The notes under the pieces were generated by a model, which was not told where the DNA came from, searched no databases, and saw only the letters and a program-made list of their open reading frames with translations. Shown here piece after piece: positions 57,440-64,000 of a stretch of 64,000 bases of DNA (within the stretch, counting starts at the first letter, position 1; every line of letters begins with the position of its first letter). The stretch lies in NCBI GenBank assembly GCA_016647705.1, contig CM028335.1, forward strand, positions 62,001-126,000. Direction: 5' to 3'. The position numbers and the translations under genes were made by a program. The stretch is from Eucommia ulmoides. Lineage: Eukaryota > Streptophyta > Magnoliopsida > Garryales > Eucommiaceae.

Positions 57440-57790
57440 CGACCGAGATAGAGAGAGATGGAGTTTACACAGATAGCAGTGGAGACGGCGAAAACGACGA
57501 TGGCGGTGTAGATGACGTCGGCGATTGCTAATGGCGACGACGAAGAGCAACAACGAATGGGGAAGAGCAACGGCGATGGAAGGTCGAGACGAAGATGGAG
57601 ATGAAGACGATTACATCAGTGGAGAGTCGAGACGGCGAATGGGGGAGAGTATTCGACGGCAAATGGAGAAGAACAATTGAGAAGACGGCGATGGAGAAGA
57701 GCAACGGCGATGGAAGGTCGAGACGGCGATGGAGCTTGGCAACTGAGAGGTGTGAAGACGCACGAATGAAAGAGAGAGAGTAGGGTTAAT
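57440..57790 (-). repeat. GC-rich GGCGACGA block, right of the 55-57 kb array (inverted)
   Basis: GACGGCGAAAACGACGATGG, GAAGAGCAACGGCGATGGAAGGTCGAGACG (present twice, about 57,557 and 57,697) and GAGAAGACGGCGATGG. Read on the minus strand it has the same CTCTCTC plus CGCCGTC character as the block at 54.54 kb. Frames here are low complexity and not supported as genes. Confidence 0.6.
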
Positions 57791-58166
57791 GACCAAGGGC
57801 AAAATAGTAATCTGACATTTGACTTTTTTTTAAAAATGGGACTAATCAATTCAAATAATTATTAGGATGAGAGTTTTTGGTTCAGTTTTAACTAATTGGT
57901 ATTAAGTGGTACAGTACTCGGTGGTAATTGTTCAAAAAAAAAAAAAAAACACAGACAAAAGAGAACAATAAAGGAAACAAACTGCCTGCCATAATGAGTA
58001 CAATGGACGCTCGGACAGCTTATCATAGATACATTACAAGCACATGTTAATCTGATGATGATCCACACCTCTAGCGAACAACAGGAAAAAAAAAGAGACA
58101 CCAACTTGCACAAACAAATTAAACAATAGAGACCACAAACTCATGGTTATTTAAACTCGGGGGTGG

Positions 58167-59822
58167 TTAAAACAGAGACCACCACCTCCTTCTCCGGTTA
58201 TTTTCTGTTTGGGATTGGGTTGAATGATGAGATGCGATTCTATGATTTGAATGTTGTTGTCCCCGAACACAACGCCCGAATTCACCCCTTCTTTCACCCA
58301 GGGGTTTGCCCAACCACATCACAAGGGCAATACCCACAAGACCCAGAATAGGCGCAGCAGCAGCAAAAAATAACCATCTTCCTCTTCCACCAGACCTCCC
58401 CCCAATTGCATTATCTACAATAACCATTTGTGTCTCCTCTGTTCTATCTTCAGTAGACATGCCGTCCTCACTGTCATTGTCCAATGAACTGTCCTCATTC
58501 ATGTCCTGGTGCTGGATTTCATGAATCCCCAATTGACTACCGGTGCTCCTTTTCCTATCTTCATAATCCTTGTCATCAGTAGGAAGTTCATAGCGACAAA
58601 GGGGACATGAGTTACGTGCACTTAACCATGGCAATATACAGGACGGATGATACAAATGGAGACAGGGAAGCTCGTTTACAACCGTGTCAACAGTTATAAT
58701 ATCCTTGCAGATTGCACAGGTCAAATTATCCTGCTCCTCAGTAATGATCACGCGCGGCAGACTATTCACAAAACCAATAGCTGCAGGAGGTGGTCCCCGT
58801 CTTGAATTGTCAGTATCAACAAAATGCTCAAGCAATTCCTCAAGGCCTCTTGCATCTAAATAGTCTCCAAAATTCTCATCATAAGGGTGTCCTGATTCCT
58901 CAAAGTTAGGAAGTATGTTACGCAGAGTCTGCCTTCGCTCCCTGATTCTTAAACGAACTGTACCCTCAAATTCAGCAGAGTGAAGCTGTCTTCGCCCATC
59001 AACTGACTCGTTTGAACTCGATGGCCTCTCAAGCCGTGCTATGAGTGTGCTTTCCTCGGCTTCACCCCCTTCCCACTCATTGTCTTCCTCCTCGTTATCT
59101 GAGTACCAGTGATCGAGACCGGCATGCATTGGGTCAATATCAGTATCACTATCAGTATCACTCTCGATATAACTTCCCCCATCAAGATGCACGAGCAGTT
59201 CATTGTCCAGGAAACTATGGCCATCCACAGAAGCATCCGAGTCCCCTCCATAAGCACTAAGAGAGATGGTATCACTGTCACCAGGGAAAACCCTATAACC
59301 ACTGAAACTGACATTGGATTCGCTCTCCCCATAATAAGAATCAATTCCATCACTTTCAGTATCAGAGAGTACCCTTCTCCACCTTCTAGATCCACTTGGG
59401 GTGGTTCGGGAACTTCTGTACTGCACCAACCTAGAGGCACCATCACCATCTGCAGCATGATTCTCATGCTCAGAGACAGAGGGCTGGTTTTGCCTTGCCA
59501 AGTTTATCATGTGCAACAACTGTTGTGAGAAATGACTTTCAATCGACTCAGAACTCATGTACCTTCTCCTGATCCTGGCTGCCCTCCTTCTATCAGAGAC
59601 TTCAACAGGGCTTCCAAGATCTTCTAAGAGTAAAAACTTACAATCTCCACACATATTGATACCTTCAGGATCAGCTGAACTGTTATTGGAAGAAAGGGAT
59701 CTGTGACATAGTACACAACCTACTGGTAGATCGGAGAGAATAACAGCTGAATTGTCATTCATGCTTCCTAAGTCTGTAGACAGGGGAAACTCCTGCAAAA
59801 CACTTTCTGAATCCGCATCCAT
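58167..59822 (-). CDS. RING-H2 E3 ubiquitin ligase with C-terminal membrane anchor, 551 aa
   Basis: Single coding exon from ATG 59,822. A CxxC pair at C36/C39 and another at C58/C61 (CVLC...CGDC) form a zinc-ribbon-like N-terminus. A long acidic, Ser/Asp-rich middle (ESDTDSDTDIDP, WYSDNEEEDNEWEGGE) follows. The RING-H2 domain spans C369-C409 (CAIC...CLHLYHPSCILPWLSARNSCPLC without gaps), with the His-Cys order of the H2 class. A hydrophobic segment at about 483-505 precedes a basic tail. The enzyme would transfer ubiquitin from an E2 to unknown membrane-associated substrates. The ATG follows a CTTTCAG acceptor at about 59,847, and a 5' UTR exon ends at 60,818 (CCG|GTGAGT), so the leader is split. 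Confidence 0.93.
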   Translation of the reverse strand: MDADSESVLQEFPLSTDLGSMNDNSAVILSDLPVGCVLCHRSLSSNNSSADPEGINMCGDCKFLLLEDLGSPVEVSDRRRAARIRRRYMSSESIESHFSQQLLHMINLARQNQPSVSEHENHAADGDGASRLVQYRSSRTTPSGSRRWRRVLSDTESDGIDSYYGESESNVSFSGYRVFPGDSDTISLSAYGGDSDASVDGHSFLDNELLVHLDGGSYIESDTDSDTDIDPMHAGLDHWYSDNEEEDNEWEGGEAEESTLIARLERPSSSNESVDGRRQLHSAEFEGTVRLRIRERRQTLRNILPNFEESGHPYDENFGDYLDARGLEELLEHFVDTDNSRRGPPPAAIGFVNSLPRVIITEEQDNLTCAICKDIITVDTVVNELPCLHLYHPSCILPWLSARNSCPLCRYELPTDDKDYEDRKRSTGSQLGIHEIQHQDMNEDSSLDNDSEDGMSTEDRTEETQMVIVDNAIGGRSGGRGRWLFFAAAAPILGLVGIALVMWLGKPLGERRGEFGRCVRGQQHSNHRIASHHSTQSQTENNRRRRWWSLF

Positions 59823-59847
59823 TTCAACAGCAATGAAGAGAAGCTGA

Positions 59848-60818
59848 AAGCAAAAAGTATTGACAGACTAATAAATTAGTCCTAGAAATCCTTTGTGAAA
59901 TCCTTAAAGATACTAGCGATGATGAAATAATACAATAAGACCCAATTCTCAACCTAAGAACATAGGTAGTGCCATGGATCAAGGATAAGGCAGGAGATGA
60001 CACGATGACACACCATTTTCATTAAGAGAGAGAGAGAGAGAGAGAGAGGAAAGGGGCACAGTCATGTCAAATACACATCGAATATAAGAAATAAGAGCAA
60101 AAAAGCAAGCTAACTCAACAGCCACAACATTCAAAGCATGAGAAATAATATTTTTGGCTTGCAAATTTACACCATGTTGTATTACTGAGTCTTACTATCA
60201 TTGTCATGTGAGGCTTTTGTGAAGTGAAACTCGTTATGTCAAGTTGATTTGTTGAAATGCTCTCAGATAACCGATACATTTGTAACCAGATTTGATTTTA
60301 TTGTTGATTATTGTAAGAAAGCATGTTCGAATTTTAATGAAGGAATCATACTTATTGCCAAAAAAATATGGGGTACCTTATCCTAGATGGTTAGGCAGCT
60401 CGATATACAATACATGTCTATTGGAGGCAAATCCCGCATTCTGCATCTACGATTCCTTGTTGTTGCCTGAAAGAAGGAAAAAAGAAGAAGCATAAATGAT
60501 TTAATATCCACATTCCACAACCCCAAACGCAACCAGGAACTAAATTAAAAAGTAAAACGGATCGCTAAACCTAAATAAAATTGCATCTGGAGTTATGAGC
60601 AGAGGCGCGATGATGCCGCGCCGTGACCCTGAGATAAATGTGAAGTCGCGAAAATGGAGAAAATGTCAATTCGGAACTGAAGTCGTCCGTTCATGAAATT
60701 GAGGAAGAATTTTAAGTTTTGGAACTGCATAAACAGAAGGCACAAGTAAGTATATAATCCGATGGATTCAGATTCAGTACCCTAAAGATGAAGAAGGGAT
60801 CGAAGCGAGAAACTCACC
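59848..60818 (-). other. Leader intron of the RING-H2 gene
   Basis: Donor GGTTCCG|GTGAGTTTC at 60,818/60,817 and acceptor GCTTTCAG|CTTCTC near 59,847 on the minus strand. Contains a (GA)n microsatellite at 60,025-60,049. A further small leader exon inside cannot be excluded. Confidence 0.55.
60025..60049. repeat. (GA)n microsatellite
   Basis: Twelve GA units ending in GGAAAGG, inside the RING-H2 leader intron. Confidence 0.95.
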
Positions 60819-60959
60819 GGAACCGGGAGGGAGGGACGGACGACGATCACTTCAGGCGCCTTGTCAATTTCTGCACCCGAAATCAATCCAATCCATCCAC
60901 GGTCACACCCGCACCAGCCCACCAGTAGAATGTATGTATCAATTGAGACTCCACCTACC

Positions 60960-61870
60960 CTTATATGGTACTACCACTATCATTTTCCTTAGGAACAGTG
61001 GATGATGAGTCCCAATTAGAGTAACTTTTGATTTAGTTTTTTAAATTAATTTTATATATATTTATATTTGTATAATATTAATTATATATATATATATATA
61101 TAATATTAGTTACACGTTACAAATTACATGTTAATATATATTACATGCACTTGAGTGATATTTATGAATATCTAATAAATATTTTACATACAAATTATAT
61201 ACATATAACTTTTAGAATATAACGTATATATTGAGTCTTTTATCTTTTTTTAATGCGCATGATTAAAACATAAGTAGTAATTGTGTATGAATTTTTTTAA
61301 AAAAAATTAATATTAAAATAATAGACTTGCAACATAAACATCCTTTTCCATAACCATAGTGAGGTAATTTCACTATTTTTTTACCTTTATGTATAAAATT
61401 ATTTTAACTCTTCAAGTTTAATCAATAATTTTTAATATGATTAATTTAATTTAAAGAGTAAAAATAACAATTATCTATATTATTATTAACATTTCAATTA
61501 TAATTAAAACTTATATCTATGTTCATGGAGTATTGTATAGGTTGATTTTTGAATAGAAATGTTATTTTAAAAAAAGAAATCAATTGAATAAATAATAAAT
61601 TATGAAATTTAAGGGGATAAAGGAGAAGGTATTATTCCTATTCATTTCCCTTAACGATATCCGTTGACATTTGACCTGAAACTCCAAATCCAACGGCTCA
61701 GATGGAACTGTAAACGAACGAACACATCCAAATATAAATATATATATATATATATATCTCCAGTCAGTTATTTTTCCCAAAAAACAGAAGAAGTGATCGT
61801 TAGGACGTGAATCGGATCTCAAGTCTCCCGTCATCATTTTTGTCGGAATTGTTGGCTGCCAAATTTTTAA
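60960..61870. other. Shared upstream region of two divergent genes
   Basis: About 0.9 kb separates the leader exon of the RING-H2 gene from the plus-strand coiled-coil gene. Very AT-rich with (TA)n runs at 61,085-61,102 and 61,737-61,757; the latter could act as the TATA region of the plus-strand gene. Confidence 0.5.
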
Positions 61871-61883
61871 TTGTTGATTCAGG

Positions 61884-63811
61884 ATGGCATACAGAAGAAG
61901 AGGAGGAATTTCGAGGGCATCCACTTTTAAGGAAGAGATTTACCATCGCCCTCCCGACGATGATGCCAATTCCGCTTCCTCCTCTCTCGCAGCTCAGGCA
62001 ATCCGAGCCTCCGCCGCTCATCGTGACTCCTCCCTCTCCTCCGCCTATGCCGATTCTGTTTTTCATTCTTCTTCCAAAGACGGATCAAAGGTTCTTTTCC
62101 TATTATTCCATCCCTTCAATTTTAACATCTTTTGTTACTATTTGGATTTCATTCTTTTAGGGCTCTGGCTCTGGCTCTGGCTCTGCTACGTATGATTACA
62201 CATCAATGAAAACTACCAATGAACCTGGAGGGTTTTGGGGTGTCCTGGCCAGGAAAGCTAAAGCCATTCTCGACGATGACGACAAAACTCAGCAATTTCA
62301 AATATCCACCTCCGATGGCCAGGTAATAATATCATTGGAATTAATCGCTCCTTTGCCAAACCTTCTTTTCATCGGAATTCTGTGTTATCAGGCATATCAA
62401 CCACCAGACGGTTCCAGAAAAATGGAGAATCCTACACTACGGAAGGGATTGGATGCACTCACTTCTTCCCTTAATCATATTGGTGACACCATTGGGAATG
62501 CTTTGGAGGTATCCTATTTTTGGTAATAATTATGATTATTAGTTCAACATTTTAAACTACTCCGTGTTTCATTTCTTTATTCTACAATATTACACCTAAA
62601 CAAATGCATTTGAACAGATATCAGGACTGCATTGTTGCTTCAGACTGGCAATATATTAAATACTTGCATTTGTTATTTGGAAACGCCTGAACCTGAATGT
62701 CACACACACGCTTCTTTGTTTCCACCCTTCAGGAAGGAAGAACTATCATGGAGAGTAAGACGGCAGACATAATCCATGAAACTCGCAAACTGCAAATTAG
62801 GAGAAAAGGTACGGTCTCAGAGGAGCAGAATTTAGGGACTCGTGTACCCAATCCTTGGCAGCAAACTGCAGTGCAGCCCGCCAACCAAGACACTCAACTC
62901 AAGGCCTCCCGCGACGTAAGGTGCCAACTGGGTAATTATGTGATATTGTTTCACTTAGAGAACTTTATCACAATTGTCTTTAGGAAAAATTTCTGCATGA
63001 AGTTTTAATCTATCAGTCACGCTTACCTAGTAGCATGAACATGATCATAGATGTTACCTATGATTGGGCATCTGGCTAGAACATAGGGGGTATATGGCTT
63101 AGTCAGTAGTAGGTGAGAGTGAATGGTATGAATTCATTACCATTCACATTTTCCTTGTATCTGGTGTAATGCATTATCGGGTTTTGGCGGGGTCACAGGT
63201 GGCAATGGCAACAGCTGCTAAAGCTAAACTTCTTTTGAGGGAGCTTAAAACAGTCAAAGCGGATTTGGCTTTTGCAAAGCAACGATGTTCTCAGCTAGAA
63301 GAAGAAAACCGAATCCTAAGGGAGGGTCGTGAAAAGGGAGGCAACCCCGCAGATGATGACCTGGTATGCATGCACTTTTATTTCATGCAGATGAGAATAC
63401 TCCTTTACTGCATGTAAGCAGTGGTAAGTAATACTCTTCTACATTTGTGAAAACCAGATACGCCTTCAACTGGAGACGCTTTTGGCAGAGAAGGCTCGGT
63501 TGGCCCATGAAAACTCTGTATATGCGCGTGAGAATCGTTTCTTGAGGGAAATTGTAGAATATCACCAGCTGACAATGCAGGATGTCGTGTATTTGGATGA
63601 AGGTATTGAAGAGGTGACAGAGGTTTACCCCATTCCTGCTGTGTCCAGGATGCTCTCTGCTTCACCACCCTCTCCCCCATCCTCTGTCAACAAGGAAACT
63701 TCTTCCCCAAAACAAGTTGACGATAATGATGGCGATGAATCACCAAGTGCCACCAGTCCAGTCTCCTCTTTTGCTGATGCGGAGGATTCAGAAACGCTGC
63801 CCAGCCCATAA
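61884..63811 (+). CDS. Plant coiled-coil protein of unknown function, 6 exons, 395 aa
   Basis: Exons 61884-62090, 62161-62322, 62392-62508, 62733-62915, 63199-63363 and 63458-63811, all phase 0 with GT-AG borders, total 1,188 nt. The N-terminus reads [20 protein letters not shown], followed by an Ala/Ser-rich stretch and a Gly-Ser run ([10 protein letters not shown]). [16 protein letters not shown] and [24 protein letters not shown] follow. A coiled coil covers about residues 230-320 ([58 protein letters not shown]). The C-terminus is Ser/Pro-rich and likely disordered. I recall similar Arabidopsis proteins annotated loosely as tropomyosin-like, but function is unknown. It is head to head with the RING-H2 gene. 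Confidence 0.9.
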
Positions 63812-64000
63812 ATTCTCTCTCATGATTTTTTTGTGCAATACTTCTTTATAATCTTTGCTTTGTAGTCCTTGTGGTCTGTTTTTGTTACTCTCTTTTACTC
63901 CATTCTTTTCCCATTGTGGGTGCTTTGTAAGGGTGACTCAGGTGGACGGATGGATTGTGGATTTCTTTTGGACTCATTTCTATATTTATTACTCCAATTC
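63812..64000 (+). other. 3' UTR of the coiled-coil gene
   Basis: T-rich sequence after the TAA at 63,809; no clear AATAAA before the window ends. Confidence 0.5.

Noticed and set aside
58306..59528. Several frames opposite the RING-H2 gene
   Set aside because: Antisense shadows of a long, biased coding exon.
1..64000. CRISPR array, rRNA, tRNA or bacterial-type operon
   Set aside because: Repeats present are satellites or transposon pieces without spacer structure; no cloverleaf or rRNA core sequence was recognised. A tRNAscan run would be needed to exclude a tRNA fully.

Overview
This is a window of nuclear DNA from a flowering plant, most likely a eudicot. The evidence is GT-AG introns, AT-rich introns and spacers, and genes whose products read as plant proteins: a plant-type ethanolamine-phosphate cytidylyltransferase, a GAUT7-type pectin glycosyltransferase, an LEA-2/NHL protein and a RING-H2 ligase. 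Plant LINE, RTE, Ty1/copia and Ty3 chromovirus debris fills the introns. The species cannot be named from the sequence. Six protein genes are supported. Most of the other open frames are chance or transposon-derived.

Layout: 0.4-28.0 kb is one gene on the minus strand, PECT1. It has nine short exons (1,269 coding bases, 422 aa) spread over 27.6 kb, and every junction keeps frame. Its introns hold chromovirus pieces, a Helitron-like 3' end, several LINE fragments in both orientations, an RTE-like fragment, a decayed copia element and many local tandem duplications. 28-35 kb is gene-free, AT-rich and repeat-rich, with a striking cluster of the palindrome TTAACGTTAA. 35.2-45.9 kb is a GAUT7-type gene on the minus strand (nine exons, 604 aa in the model that keeps frame). 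Its introns hold a Pack-MULE-like element with a gene-like open frame, a foldback element, a G-rich run and a LINE 3' part with a duplicated segment.

46-50.6 kb and 54.4-57.9 kb have no genes. They pair short GC-rich blocks with long degenerate tandem arrays whose unit differs at each locus. The same pairing occurs at 29.2-31.2 kb, and this recurring architecture is the least explained signal in the window.

Four compact genes follow: an LEA-2 protein (51.4-52.0 kb, plus), an unrecognised 209-aa protein with an FDPFAPGPE motif (52.8-53.4 kb, minus, with a 5' UTR intron), a membrane-anchored RING-H2 protein of 551 aa (58.2-59.8 kb, minus, with a 5' UTR intron), and a six-exon coiled-coil protein of 395 aa (61.9-63.8 kb, plus). 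The last two are head to head. The genes are not a functional cluster: PECT1 acts in phospholipid synthesis, GAUT7 in pectin synthesis, and the others are unrelated housekeeping or stress functions.

No bacterial-type operon, CRISPR array, rRNA or tRNA gene was recognised. Transposon boundaries are approximate because they were read by eye.
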